Shown here one piece after another: positions 55,000 to 64,000 of a DNA stretch of 64,000 nt. Position 1 is the stretch's first letter. The number at the start of each line of letters is the position of its first letter. The stretch is from CAXBBB01 sp963793245 (GTDB lineage: Bacteria > Bacteroidota > Rhodothermia > Rhodothermales > BA12). The stretch covers positions 62,001-126,000 of the forward strand of contig CAWBZG010000003.1 in the NCBI GenBank assembly GCA_963793245.1, written 5' to 3'. Under the pieces are notes generated by a model that was given only the letters and a program-made list of their open reading frames with translations, searched no databases and was not told the origin of the DNA. The position numbers were made by a program, and so were the translations under genes.

Positions 55000-55965
55000 C
55001 TACTGTCGCCGCTGACGGTTCTCACGGCGGAGCGCGTTGCGAACGCTGCCGGTTTTGCGAAACGACGGGTCGGGTGTGCCGGTGAAGCAGCGCAGGATGT
55101 AGGGAAAGTCGTCGGTGACGAAGTAGCCGTAGACGCCATCGACGGTCATGCCGTTGCACACGTCCAGGTCGCCCAGGCCATCGACGTATTCGTAGTCGTC
55201 GACGTAGGTGCCGTCGTATGTACCGCCGGGACCGTCCTGTCCGCTCGGACGAGCGCCCGCTTTGAGACGGTAGCTGGGCTGTGCTTTGCGGATCGTTCCG
55301 CCGTCGGAGATGAAGCTGCCGAAGATGGGAAAGCCGTCCGCCGCGAAGCCGACGACGGGTGACGGCGCGCTGGCATTGGAGTCGTCGAAGAGCGCGCGCG
55401 GATTGCCGTGGTAGTGGTACGCGCCGTCCGGTTGCGTGTGCGCGTTGTGCTCGTCCTCGTGGAAGCGGCGAGCCACCAGAGGGTTGTAGCGGTACGGCTC
55501 GGCGGCATTCGTGCAGCCGGTCTGGACGAAGAAGCAGCCCGCGGCCAGCATGTCGACTTTAACGCCGTTCAGCATTATGGCATCGTCGAACTCGACCGTC
55601 AGACGCACCGGAGTTGCAGCGGGCTGGGGATCGGCGGTGATCCGGTACGACTGCTCTTGCTCGCTGACGGGAGCGACGAACCCGCCCGTCGCGTTGAAGT
55701 CGTGGTTGGGAATCGCGTTGGATGCGAAGGTGCAGCCCGAGCCGTCCGGCTGTACGTCGAGCGCGGCGGTGAACGTCGTGCCTACCTGCGTGTCGGTCGC
55801 CTGGGCCGTGTACGAGGCGGCATAGTCGGCGCAGTTGGCGCTTCGAGCGATCAGGAGCGCGCCGGTGAGGTCGATTTTGCTGGCGACGGGCACGTCCTCT
55901 TCAGGGACGGCGCTGCTGCACGCGGCGAGCGTCAAACAAGTGGCGAGGAGCAGGTGAAAGCGCAT
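55000..55965 (-). CDS. YHYH-domain lipoprotein
   Basis: A 321-residue lipoprotein with signal MRFHLLLATCLTLAAC (lipobox LAAC). The YHYH domain occupies most of the rest: the marker GAYHYHGNPRAL, GFAADGFPIFG, and PGGTYDGTYVDDYEYVDGLG. It ends near NGMTVDGVYGYFVTDDFPYI and a basic tail. YHYH proteins are secreted with possible metal binding through the repeated His/Tyr; the function is not established. Confidence 0.9.
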   Translation of the reverse strand: MRFHLLLATCLTLAACSSAVPEEDVPVASKIDLTGALLIARSANCADYAASYTAQATDTQVGTTFTAALDVQPDGSGCTFASNAIPNHDFNATGGFVAPVSEQEQSYRITADPQPAATPVRLTVEFDDAIMLNGVKVDMLAAGCFFVQTGCTNAAEPYRYNPLVARRFHEDEHNAHTQPDGAYHYHGNPRALFDDSNASAPSPVVGFAADGFPIFGSFISDGGTIRKAQPSYRLKAGARPSGQDGPGGTYDGTYVDDYEYVDGLGDLDVCNGMTVDGVYGYFVTDDFPYILRCFTGTPDPSFRKTGSVRNALRRENRQRRQ

Positions 55966-56043
55966 GGCGGGACGGTCGTAAGTGGATGCTCAAGCTCGCC
56001 TGCGAATGTCACGAACAGATGTCGGAGTGTCGCCTTTCGTGCG

Positions 56044-56358
56044 TCAGGGCCGCGCTTCGCCGCAGTTCCAGCAGGCTCCGAATTGAGCTTCGAGTGTCTC
56101 ACCGCACGATGGGCACGTCCACGGCTCACCGCCCGGAGCTTCGCCGTCGTCCGTCTGCATCTGAACGATGCGGACGGCCTCAACTACACGGTCGTCGTCG
56201 GCGATCCACAACTCGGTCCACGCGTCGATGCCAGTCGCCGCGCCGATCATCGCCGCGCCGTGCTCGCCCCGAATCGACGCAAGAATACCTCGGTTTTCGA
56301 GTTCGTTTTTGAGCAGGTGGACGATGCCCAGGTCGGGGTGGCTGTAGATCTTACGCAT
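56044..56358 (-). CDS. DUF2007 putative signal-transducing protein with C-terminal zinc ribbon
   Basis: A 104-residue protein. MRKIYSHPDLGIVHLLKNEL and ENRGILASIRGEHG are the DUF2007 beta-alpha-beta core, with ELWIADDDRVVEAVRIVQ. The tail has a CxxC...CxxC zinc ribbon, TCPSCGETLEAQFGACWNCG. The start at 56358 lies 4 bp past the sppA stop (56363), so the two may be co-transcribed. A longer ORF to 56613 is an in-frame overlap with sppA and is rejected. Confidence 0.85.
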   Translation of the reverse strand: MRKIYSHPDLGIVHLLKNELENRGILASIRGEHGAAMIGAATGIDAWTELWIADDDRVVEAVRIVQMQTDDGEAPGGEPWTCPSCGETLEAQFGACWNCGEARP

Positions 56359-56362
56359 TGAA

Positions 56363-58177
56363 TCAGCGGATGGTGAACTCCATAGGCATGAGCGCTTTGA
56401 CTTGGCCGTTGGTCTCGAACAGGTATTCGAGCCGGGCCATCGCTTGGCGCGCGGGCGTGGGGAGGAGGGCGGTAGATGCTTTGGAGGTCTTGCCGGAGAA
56501 GATCCCGCCGAACTGCTCGGCCAGACGATCTGCGAGTGTTTGCGGACGGGGCAGCAGGCGGACGCGATACAGATCATTGGGTGCAAACCCAGCCTGGCGC
56601 GCGGCGAGATCAAGCGCGTCGCCGAGCGTTCCCAGTCCGTCGATCAGACCGAGTTCGAGCGCTTGCGTCCCGGTCCAGACGCGCCCCTGAGCGACCGAGT
56701 CGACCTGTGACGTGGTCAGGTTGGTGGTCTCGGTGACGCGCTGCAAGAACGCCTGGTACGTGTTGTCGATGCTGGTCTGGAAGCGAGCGCGCTCGGCATC
56801 GCCCAGCGGTTCGAGGATCGAGACCATGTCGGCGAACGGGCCGGTCTGAACCTGTCCGAACGTCAGGCCCAAGTTCTCGGTCAGCGCGTCGCCGACAACG
56901 AACTGGAGGCTGAACACGCCGATGGATCCCGTAATCGTGAGCGGATCGGCGATCAGGGTGTCGGCGCCAGACGCGATCCAGTAGCCGCCGGATGCGGCGT
57001 AGTCGCCCATCGAGACGATGACGGGCTTTTCGGCGCGCGTCAGGATCACTTGGCGCCGCATCTTCTCGCTCGCCGACGCCGATCCGCCGGGCGAGTTGAT
57101 GCGCAGCACGACGGCTTTGACGTTCTCGCTTTCGCGTGCCCGCGTCATGGCCTCGCGGAAGGTTTCGTCGCCGATGGTGCCGGATCCCAGTTCGCCCTTT
57201 CCGTCGATGATGGTGCCGACTGCGTACACAACGGCGATTTCGCCCTCTTCACTGTCGCCAACCGTGAGACCGGCGTCTTCGGCGTCTGTCTGGGCATAGT
57301 CGAGCGCGCTGAGTACGTCGTAGTCGGCGTCGTCTTCGAGTCCCAAGCGTGTGCGCAAGATGGCTTCGATCTGGTCGTGGAAGACCAATCCGTCGAGCAG
57401 CCCGGCTTCGAGCGCGGCTTCGGACGTGATAATGCCTTCCTCCTCCATCAGCGCCTTGACCTGGCCGACCGTCATACCGCGTCCGTCGGCGATGGCCTGC
57501 GAAAAGATCTGATACTGCGCGTCGAGCAGGGCCGATAGTTGCTCGCGGTTCGGCTCGGATAGATCGGTGCGCGTGAACGGTTCGACGGCCGCTTTGAACG
57601 TGCCCGCGCGGACGACATCGACTTGAACGTCGAGGCGGTCGAGCATGCCTTTGTAGAACGTCGGCGTGATCTGGAAGCCGTTGAACTCAAAAAACGTCAG
57701 CGGCGCGGCGAATACGCTGTCGGCGACGGATGCGAGGAAGTAGCCGGACTCGTCCAGGTAGGGGCCTTCGCTCGTCGCATAGATCGTCTTGCCCGTCGCC
57801 TTGTACGCCACCAGCGCGTCGCGGACTTCTTCGAGCGTGGCCCACGGCGCCGACATCGGGTTGATGCGCAGCCACAGCACGTCGACGCGTTCGTCGGCAG
57901 CCGCCATTTTGATAGCGCGGCGGACGGTCAGCAGGTCGAGTTCTTTGCCTTCGCCGAATGCGGTCGCGAATGCGTCCGGCTCGCCCGTCACTTCGGGCAG
58001 TCCGCCGCCCAACTCCAACTCGACGACCGATCCTGACGCCACGCGTGGAGCCGTATCCCCGCCGCTGCCCGCCGTCGAGATGATGGCGATGACGAAGAGA
58101 AACATCACGAAGAAAATCACGCCCAAGGCAACCAGCGTGCCCAGCGTCGACGCGACGAGTGTAGAGAAAAAGCGCAT
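56363..58177 (-). CDS. sppA: Signal peptide peptidase SppA (67K type)
   Basis: Membrane serine protease that degrades cleaved signal peptides. At 604 residues it has the long two-domain form. One N-terminal helix (ALGVIFFVMFLFVIAIISTA) anchors it. The catalytic Lys is in VRAGTFKAAVEPFTRTDL and the Ser in SMGDYAASGGYWIASGADT, matching the Lys/Ser dyad of E. coli SppA. VVLRINSPGGSASASEKMRR is also conserved. A TAACTTAG box lies upstream in the short divergent region shared with the DUF2231 gene. Confidence 0.95.
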   Translation of the reverse strand: MRFFSTLVASTLGTLVALGVIFFVMFLFVIAIISTAGSGGDTAPRVASGSVVELELGGGLPEVTGEPDAFATAFGEGKELDLLTVRRAIKMAAADERVDVLWLRINPMSAPWATLEEVRDALVAYKATGKTIYATSEGPYLDESGYFLASVADSVFAAPLTFFEFNGFQITPTFYKGMLDRLDVQVDVVRAGTFKAAVEPFTRTDLSEPNREQLSALLDAQYQIFSQAIADGRGMTVGQVKALMEEEGIITSEAALEAGLLDGLVFHDQIEAILRTRLGLEDDADYDVLSALDYAQTDAEDAGLTVGDSEEGEIAVVYAVGTIIDGKGELGSGTIGDETFREAMTRARESENVKAVVLRINSPGGSASASEKMRRQVILTRAEKPVIVSMGDYAASGGYWIASGADTLIADPLTITGSIGVFSLQFVVGDALTENLGLTFGQVQTGPFADMVSILEPLGDAERARFQTSIDNTYQAFLQRVTETTNLTTSQVDSVAQGRVWTGTQALELGLIDGLGTLGDALDLAARQAGFAPNDLYRVRLLPRPQTLADRLAEQFGGIFSGKTSKASTALLPTPARQAMARLEYLFETNGQVKALMPMEFTIR

Positions 58178-58237
58178 AGAGCGAGAGACGAAAAGAGGAG
58201 CGCTAAGTTACGCCTTTCCCCTTTCCTGACCCCGCGC

Positions 58238-58678
58238 GTGGACTACACGATTCCCTACTGGCACCCGATAGCGATTCACTTCCCGATTGCGTTTCTGCTC
58301 GCATCGAGCGTCGCGTCGGTGATCTGGCTCGTGCGCCCGGACGTGTTTTGGGGACGCTTGGCGCTGGTGATGAGTGTGCTCGGTTCAATCGGAGCCTTTG
58401 CCGCGTTCAAGACTGGCGAGGCGATTCGGTGGGCGCGCGAAGGAGCGCCGATCATAGAGGAACTGGTCGACCGACACGAACTGCTCGCAAAGTGGACGAT
58501 GGCGCTCGGGCTGGCGTCGGTCGTGTGGTTGGGCGTCGTGTTGTGGCGCGCTCGGATGGATGCATCGGTCGGCATCGGCGGACGGATCGGCGCGGCGTTG
58601 ATCTGCGGGGCGGCAGCAGGGATCGTGGCGTGGGGCAGTCACCTGGGCGGATTGATGACGTGGGGCGTGCCGGGATAG
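58238..58678 (+). CDS. DUF2231-type membrane protein
   Basis: A 146-residue protein with a GTG start at 58238 and four helices, beginning with the family signature YWHPIAIHFPIAFLLASSVA. The rest is VFWGRLALVMSVLGSIGAFA, KTGEAIRWAREG, VDRHELLAKWTMALGLASVV and GAALICGAAAGIVAWGSHLG. The conserved His residues in the first helix and in DRHE recall haem or metal ligands of cytochrome b561-like proteins, which is a possibility only. Confidence 0.85.
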   Translation: MDYTIPYWHPIAIHFPIAFLLASSVASVIWLVRPDVFWGRLALVMSVLGSIGAFAAFKTGEAIRWAREGAPIIEELVDRHELLAKWTMALGLASVVWLGVVLWRARMDASVGIGGRIGAALICGAAAGIVAWGSHLGGLMTWGVPG

Positions 58679-58822
58679 GCGTGTCCGTCGAGTGAGGCAT
58701 AGGGTGTCGTGCGTGGTAGACGGTGGCGCGATTCGAGTGGGCGCTGAGGGCACGAGAGGGGGTCGGAATGGAAGTGGCACGGAGAACGAGCCATCGTTTC
58801 CGCCAACCAAACCTCTGCTGTC

Positions 58823-60442
58823 ATGCCGTACCGATACCACTGGCTCGCGCTGCGCCTCGCCCTCGTGCTGGGCCTGCTGCTCGCCTTCGCCGCCACCGCC
58901 GACGCTCAGCGCGGACGCACGACTGGACGTCCGGCACCTACGGAATCGACGCCTGCAAAACCCGCCGAACCGGAGCAGAAGGCAGAACCTGCGACGCCCG
59001 CGCCCCGAACCGAACGCAGCACACCCGCTCGGTCGACGCCGCAACGCACCGAACGCAGCACGCCCACTCGGACGGAGCGCAGTACCCCGTCTCGCACAGA
59101 GCGGACGCCCGCGCAGCGTTCGACGCCCACCCAGCGCACGCCGAGCCGTGCCGAGCGAACGCCTCCGACGCGTACCGATCAGACTCCCGCGTCACGCACT
59201 TCGCGTGGATCGACCGAGTCAGGCAGTCGCGCGCGTACGTCGCCTGGACGCTCGGGCGATTCGGATTCGACGACGCGCTCTACGAGCCGCACCCGCACGT
59301 CGCCCGGAGCCACGCGCGACGGCCAGCCGACAGGTACCACGGTGCGTCGGACTCCCGACCCCGTTTCGCAGAGCGACTGGGTGCGCCGCAATGAGCAGGA
59401 GCCACAGCGTCAGGGAGCGCGCGGTCGCACGGGGAACGTCAGTAATGGAGATCGCCCCGGACGCGTCGTTTACGTGCCGCCGGTGCGCGGTCGCGTCACG
59501 AGTGGACCGATCCTGCACGCGCCAGTCTACCCCGACGTGCACTACTATCGTCCGCAGCCGGTCTTCTACTTGGATAGAGCATGGCCGTGGGAGCGTCGCC
59601 ATTCGAGCGGATGGAGTCCTCGGTATGTGTACGAGCAGACCGCCTACGTCCCCGACGGTCGCGGACGCGAAACGCGGCTCGAACTCGTCGCCGAGTATCG
59701 CCAGCGCGTCGTCAGCGCCAACCGCAATCGGTCCGAGATCGAACTCGACATCGAGTCGTTCCAGATCTACGAGAACGGTCGCTACCTGGGCCGCGTCAAC
59801 CGCATCCCCAACTCGCTGAGCCGCATGCGCGCGACGGTCTCGCGCAGAGGCGAGGTCCGAGTAGATCGCGACGTGATGCTCGTCGGCACGCGCCGCACCG
59901 GGTTCGAACTGATCGTCACCAGCGGGCGCGGCGCCTGGCACGACGCCTACTACGGACGCGACGGCGTGCGCGTGGGAAAGGTCGATCTGCGCCGGGAGAG
60001 AGTGCGCGAGTCGCGCGACAGCCGCCTACTCGGGCGTGGTCGCTACAACCGCCTGATTCCCGTATCGCTGCTGCCCGACGATCCGTCGTGGCTCCTCGAC
60101 TACGGCGACTATTCGGTCAGCGCCTACCCGTACGACCGGGATCGCTACGACGACTATGGCTACGACGACGGGTTTTACTACGGCTCAAACGGCAACGACG
60201 CCCGCTATTTCGACCAATCGTACGGCGTGCGTTCTAACGGCAATCGCTCGAACTACGACTCGGATCGCCGTTCCGACGAAGGATACCGCGCGTCCGAAGG
60301 CAGGTGGAACGCCGTCAACCCGACGCAAGAGGAAGCGTTTGAACTGCCCTCGCTATCCCAGGAGCGCGTCGAGACGGTGACCCTACCCGATGGGGAGTCT
60401 GTCGAGTTGCGACGCGAAGTCAAACTGCGCCGGGTTCAGTAA
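58823..60442 (+). CDS. Exported Arg/Thr/Pro repeat protein with a Tyr/Asp-rich tail
   Basis: A 539-residue exported protein, signal ALRLALVLGLLLAFAATADA. Residues about 30-170 are a disordered basic tract built from short RTERSTP, RTERTP and TPARSTP units. A globular middle (about 225-430) starts GRVVYVPPVRGRVTSGPILH and has RLELVAEYRQRVVSANRNRS and IELDIESFQIYENGRYLGRV. A segment YDRDRYDDYGYDDGFYYGSN of alternating Tyr/Asp follows, and the C-terminus is VTLPDGESVELRREVKLRRV. No family is recognised. The basic tract might bind an acidic surface polymer, which is an inference. A clear terminator follows. Confidence 0.82.
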   Translation: MPYRYHWLALRLALVLGLLLAFAATADAQRGRTTGRPAPTESTPAKPAEPEQKAEPATPAPRTERSTPARSTPQRTERSTPTRTERSTPSRTERTPAQRSTPTQRTPSRAERTPPTRTDQTPASRTSRGSTESGSRARTSPGRSGDSDSTTRSTSRTRTSPGATRDGQPTGTTVRRTPDPVSQSDWVRRNEQEPQRQGARGRTGNVSNGDRPGRVVYVPPVRGRVTSGPILHAPVYPDVHYYRPQPVFYLDRAWPWERRHSSGWSPRYVYEQTAYVPDGRGRETRLELVAEYRQRVVSANRNRSEIELDIESFQIYENGRYLGRVNRIPNSLSRMRATVSRRGEVRVDRDVMLVGTRRTGFELIVTSGRGAWHDAYYGRDGVRVGKVDLRRERVRESRDSRLLGRGRYNRLIPVSLLPDDPSWLLDYGDYSVSAYPYDRDRYDDYGYDDGFYYGSNGNDARYFDQSYGVRSNGNRSNYDSDRRSDEGYRASEGRWNAVNPTQEEAFELPSLSQERVETVTLPDGESVELRREVKLRRVQ

Positions 60443-60460
60443 CCGACCCGGCCAACAGAG

Positions 60461-60496
60461 AAGCCCTGACCTGCTAGTGTGGAGGTCAGGGCTTTT
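60461..60496 (+). terminator. Intrinsic terminator of the repeat-protein gene
   Basis: A 12-bp perfect stem (AAGCCCTGACCT and AGGTCAGGGCTT) with a 10-nt loop, ending in TTTT. It begins 18 bp after the stop codon at 60442. Confidence 0.8.
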
Positions 60497-60670
60497 GCAT
60501 TACCTGCTTGCATCGCGATCACTCGTGCTGCCGGAGACGCCCGAAGCGGGGACTGGGGACGAGCCAACGTCGAAGGAGAGCATTCTGAGAGGCGCTGTCA
60601 GCAGTGTTCTCGCCGTATTGGAACGTGCTCGCCCGCACCGTATCGTGAATCGAACTCAACTCTTGATGCG

Positions 60671-61306
60671 ATGACCGACCGACAAGAACGCGCGCTGCGG
60701 ATGTACGGCAACGTGCTCGACGTGCTCGAAAGCCACCCGGATCAGTTCGACGATTTGCCTGCCGCCGCCCGTGCCGCTGAGCAATTCGGCGACGCAGAAC
60801 TGGCGATCCAGCAGACACTCTCGCTCAGGGGTACGCGGTCGGGACATGCACAGGACAAAGACGAGTTGCGGCGCGAACTGGCCGAAGCCGTTGTGCCCGT
60901 CGCCCAGACGTTGTCGGCGTGGGCGGACGAAGCAGGACGCCTCGACCTGAGCGACGAGATGGACATCGAGGAAACCGACGTGCTAGGCGGCGCGGAGCAA
61001 GCAGCCGTCATCCGGTGCGACGGCGTGCTGACGACGGCCCGCGAACACTTCGCCGCACTATCCGACGACTATGGAATCGACGAGACGCTGCTGTTCGATC
61101 TCGACGAGCGCATCGACGCCTTCGCCGACGCTATCGGCTCACCCCGCGAAGCCCAAGTCGCCTACTCGTCCAGCACGGCGACGCTACGTCAGCACTTCGA
61201 AGAAGCCGACCGCCTACTCAAGCGCCGCCTCGACCGGCTGGTGCGTCGCTACAAAGGCACCCCGTTCTTCGAGCAGTATCAGGCGGCGCGGCGGTTGGTA
61301 GAATAA
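60671..61306 (+). CDS. Hypothetical soluble acidic protein
   Basis: A 211-residue protein, ATG at 60671; the ORF is longer but the first 64 codons upstream cover the terminator. It is mostly helical and Asp/Glu/Ala-rich: RQERALRMYGNVLDVLESHP, AQDKDELRRELAEAVVPVAQ, and a basic C-terminus RLLKRRLDRLVRRYKGTPFF. It has no recognised domain, signal or membrane segment. It is followed directly by the palindromic repeat. Confidence 0.65.
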   Translation: MTDRQERALRMYGNVLDVLESHPDQFDDLPAAARAAEQFGDAELAIQQTLSLRGTRSGHAQDKDELRRELAEAVVPVAQTLSAWADEAGRLDLSDEMDIEETDVLGGAEQAAVIRCDGVLTTAREHFAALSDDYGIDETLLFDLDERIDAFADAIGSPREAQVAYSSSTATLRQHFEEADRLLKRRLDRLVRRYKGTPFFEQYQAARRLVE

Positions 61307-61310
61307 CTCC

Positions 61311-61401
61311 ACCCTCAGTCGTTGCGAGGAGCGCAGCGACGCGGCAATCTCGCGATTCAGCGCTCTGTGGATCGAGATTGCTTCGCTGCGCTCGCAATGA
61401 C
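61311..61401. repeat. Dispersed palindromic repeat (two-armed)
   Basis: The left arm GTTGCGAGGAGCGCAGCGAC, then GCGGCAATCTCG, pairs with a right arm GAGATTGCTTCGCTGCGCTC, then GCAATGAC, with a few mismatches. Between them is a short spacer containing CGCTCTGTGGATC. The element can fold as one long hairpin. Related single arms lie at 8051-8084 and 61749-61786. It belongs to the widespread TTGCGAGGAGC...GCAATGAC repeats of environmental bacteria (recollection, not checked). Confidence 0.78.
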
Positions 61402-61445
61402 TGCTTTCAGAGTACGTGGGCACCTCCCCCTTCGCCCCGCACGCC

Positions 61446-61835
61446 ATGCCCCGTCCCGGCTTCGTCTACATTCTCTCCAACACCAGGCGCACCGTCCTCT
61501 ACACCGGCGTGACGAGCGATCTGCGCGCCCGCCTCACCGCTCACCGAACCGGACGCGGATCCGATTTCGCTAGGCGCTACAACGCAACCGATCTCGTGTA
61601 CGTGGAGCGCTACGATGACGTACAGGACGCGATCCGCCGCGAGAAGCAGATCAAGGCCGGTTCGCGCGCCAGGAAAGACGCGCTGATCGCTTTGGCGAAC
61701 CCCGAGCTTCGAGACCTCTGCCTGGACTTGACGACGTACGAGTCAGCGTGCCACCCTCAGCCGGTGCGAGGAGCAACGCGACGTCGGCGTCCTCATAGCC
61801 GCCGAGATACAATCGAGTCGGCACCTTCGTCTTGA
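61446..61835 (+). CDS. GIY-YIG nuclease (UPF0213/URI-like)
   Basis: A 129-residue single-domain GIY-YIG endonuclease. The first strand FVYILSNTRRTVLYTGVTSD carries the two Tyr positions, RLTAHRTGRGSDFARRYNAT follows and YDDVQDAIRREKQIKAGSR supplies the Arg/Glu region. It starts at ATG 61446, 44 bp after a two-armed palindrome, and its last 30 codons run into a second, single-arm copy. A role in mobilising or cutting the repeat is conceivable but is not shown by the sequence. Confidence 0.9.
   Translation: MPRPGFVYILSNTRRTVLYTGVTSDLRARLTAHRTGRGSDFARRYNATDLVYVERYDDVQDAIRREKQIKAGSRARKDALIALANPELRDLCLDLTTYESACHPQPVRGATRRRRPHSRRDTIESAPSS
61749..61786. repeat. Partial copy of the dispersed palindrome within the GIY-YIG 3' end
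   Basis: The tract CACCCTCAGCCGGTGCGAGG with AGCAACGCGACGTCGG matches the left arm of the 61311-61401 element, including the preceding CACCCTCAG. It supplies the non-conserved, basic C-terminal residues of the nuclease ORF, so it was probably inserted there or became its end. Confidence 0.6.
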
Positions 61836-61955
61836 GAACCAGAGATTCCTGCCTGAGTGGGACGGTGGACGCCTGCTACCGACACCTCCTTTCTGCTCTC
61901 GAACGTCGATCCGGGTGGATAACCGGCGATATGGCCAAAGATGCGATCCACTACG

Positions 61956-63010
<1,055 letters not shown>

Positions 63011-63035
<25 letters not shown>

Positions 63036-63529
63036 GCCTTGTAGCGACTGGTTGGCTTCGGGAATGATCTCGCGCCAGTTGCTCGCGTTCGGGGTTGTCG
63101 AGGTCGATGGCGATGACCTTGCCGTTGGGAGCGTCGAGCGTCGTCTGGAAAAAGAACGTCCGGTCGTCGTTTCCTAGGAACGATGTAGCGCGCGTCCCAG
63201 GCGTCGAGCAGGCGGCGTGGCTCGCTGTCGGTCATCAAGTCCTGGACGTAGATGCCGTTGGCGAAGTAGCCGTCGAACAGGTTGACGACGAGGTAGCGTC
63301 CGTCTTCGGTCTGCGAGGCGTACGGTGTGCGCGTCGGGTGGTCGGTCACGCGAAAGACTTCCGCATCGCTGGTCTGGGCTTCGCCGATGACGTGCAGGTA
63401 GACGACGGGCTGCATCTGATCGTCGTACGGGCGCTCCGATCCGGGGGCGGCGAGCGGGTAGCGGCTGTAGTAGAAACCCGACCCGTCCGGCAGCCACGAG
63501 ATGCCGCTGAACTTGATGCCTTCGATCAC
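63011..63529 (-). CDS. Prolyl oligopeptidase, middle propeller segment
   Basis: A 172-residue piece of the propeller domain. The in-register part is IEGIKFSGISWLPDGSGFYY, SRYPLAAPGSERPYDDQMQP, and VFRVTDHPTRTPYASQTEDG to LLDAWDARYI at about 63182. After that the codons are out of register as read. One skip at 63181 restores FLGNDDRTFFFQTTLDAPNG and AIDLDNPERE. A second at 63081 restores NWREIIPEANQSLQGVSFTG and the C-terminal part. Confidence 0.85.
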
Positions 63530-64000
63530 GTCGGGCAGTCTTGTCGCCCGTCGCTACGTCGAGCAGGTGCCACGAGCGCCAGTCCGTTCCCCCGTCCGAC
63601 AGGCCGTAGGCGAGCATCGTGCCGTCGGGCGAGGGCGACCAACCGGAGAGCGAAATCGTCGCGTCATCGGACAGCGTGTTGGGGTCGAGCAGGATGCGCC
63701 CGTCGCCTTCCAAGTCGTCCGAAACGTAGAGAACGCTCTGATCCTGGGTGCCGTCGGTGTAGGTGTAGAAGTAGCGTCCGCCTTCTTCGCGCGGCATCCC
63801 ATAACTCTCGATCGTCCACAACTCGTCGAGCCGCTCGACCAAAGCCGCGCGCGACGGCAGCGCTTCGAGGAACGGGCGCGAGAGTTCGTTCTGCGCGTCG
63901 ACCCACGCCATCACGTCGGCGTCGTCCATCGTCTCCATCCAGCGATACGGATCGGCGACGGTCGTGCCGAAGTAATCGTCCGTCACGCTTCCGCGCGGCG
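63174..64000 (-). CDS. Prolyl oligopeptidase, N-terminal part (runs off the window)
   Basis: The N-terminal segment extends beyond position 64000, so neither start nor signal is visible. The family marker DDYFGTTVADPYRWMETMDD is near the edge. MAWVDAQNELSRPFLEALPS and the propeller start (YFYTYTDGTQDQSVLYVSDD, SLSGWSPSPDGTMLAYGLSD) follow. The frame is correct to DVATGDK at about 63540. One extra base at 63539 separates it from LPDVIEGIKFSG of the middle part. Family members cut short Pro-containing peptides and are periplasmic or cytoplasmic depending on the signal. Confidence 0.85.
   Translation of the reverse strand, partial: PRGSVTDDYFGTTVADPYRWMETMDDADVMAWVDAQNELSRPFLEALPSRAALVERLDELWTIESYGMPREEGGRYFYTYTDGTQDQSVLYVSDDLEGDGRILLDPNTLSDDATISLSGWSPSPDGTMLAYGLSDGGTDWRSWHLLDVATGDKTARRDRRHQVQRHLVAAGRVGFLLQPLPARRPRIGAPVRRSDAARRLPARHRRSPDQRCGSLSRDRPPDAHTVRLADRRRTLPRRQPVRRLLRQRHLRPGLDDRQRATPPARRLGRALHRS

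Overview
The window is a GC-rich (about 65%) stretch of bacterial chromosome with densely packed genes on both strands. It has no rRNA, tRNA, CRISPR array, phage structural gene or transposase that I could see. The gene content points to the phylum Rhodothermota/Bacteroidota, most like Rhodothermales or Rubricoccaceae. The indicators are an ECF sigma factor paired with a Ser/Thr kinase, beta-propeller sensor kinases, a GWxTD-domain protein, DUF5916, DUF6503-like and DUF6122-like proteins, many short Sec-signal lipoproteins, and TAnnTT(T)G promoter-like boxes. The assignment rests on family knowledge and no search was run.

Layout. 1-5.3 kb: truncated Ser/Thr kinase, its ECF sigma factor and a periplasmic-propeller histidine kinase. 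5.4-8.1 kb: a Uma2-fold nuclease and a broken RloA/RloB (AbiL-like) defence pair with an AT-rich scar. 8.1-16.1 kb: uvrA, a TlpA-type thioredoxin, a membrane protein, an S15 peptidase and a BamE-like lipoprotein. 16.2-19.2 kb: the three-gene proton-translocating transhydrogenase operon. 19.2-23.5 kb: a VapBC-like toxin pair, a THEP1-like NTPase coupled to an orphan membrane protein, a lipoprotein, and a sigma factor fused to a VOC domain. 23.5-28.7 kb: a carbamoyltransferase and a second propeller kinase. 28.8-36.9 kb: rnhB, fmt, lipoproteins, GWxTD and DUF5916 proteins, a cupin, and two NTF2-like proteins. 37-43.3 kb: a LytS/LytTR two-component pair, lysine 6-aminotransferase, a Rof-like protein, a degenerate M23 lipoprotein and a nitrilase. 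43.3-51.4 kb: a BNR-repeat protein, two tandem GAF-PAS paralogues, and a toxin-antitoxin/GNAT island bracketed by copies of the 3' end of the cardiolipin synthase gene. 51.6-64 kb: housekeeping genes (gpmI, sppA), an HhH-GPD protein, an Arg/Thr/Pro repeat protein, a repeat-flanked GIY-YIG nuclease and a truncated prolyl oligopeptidase.

The most striking signal is a set of at least 17 reading-frame breaks in nine genes, all in the same direction: one extra base, so the frame must move +1. They affect conserved genes such as the uvrA C-terminus as well as toxin and defence genes, and almost none lies in a homopolymer. The likely cause is an insertion-biased sequencing or assembly process. The uniform direction deserves a check before any of these genes is called a pseudogene. 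Other items for follow-up are the cls-derived direct repeats around the toxin island, the GIY-YIG gene next to dispersed palindromes, the sigma-VOC fusion and the NTPase/membrane-protein pair.
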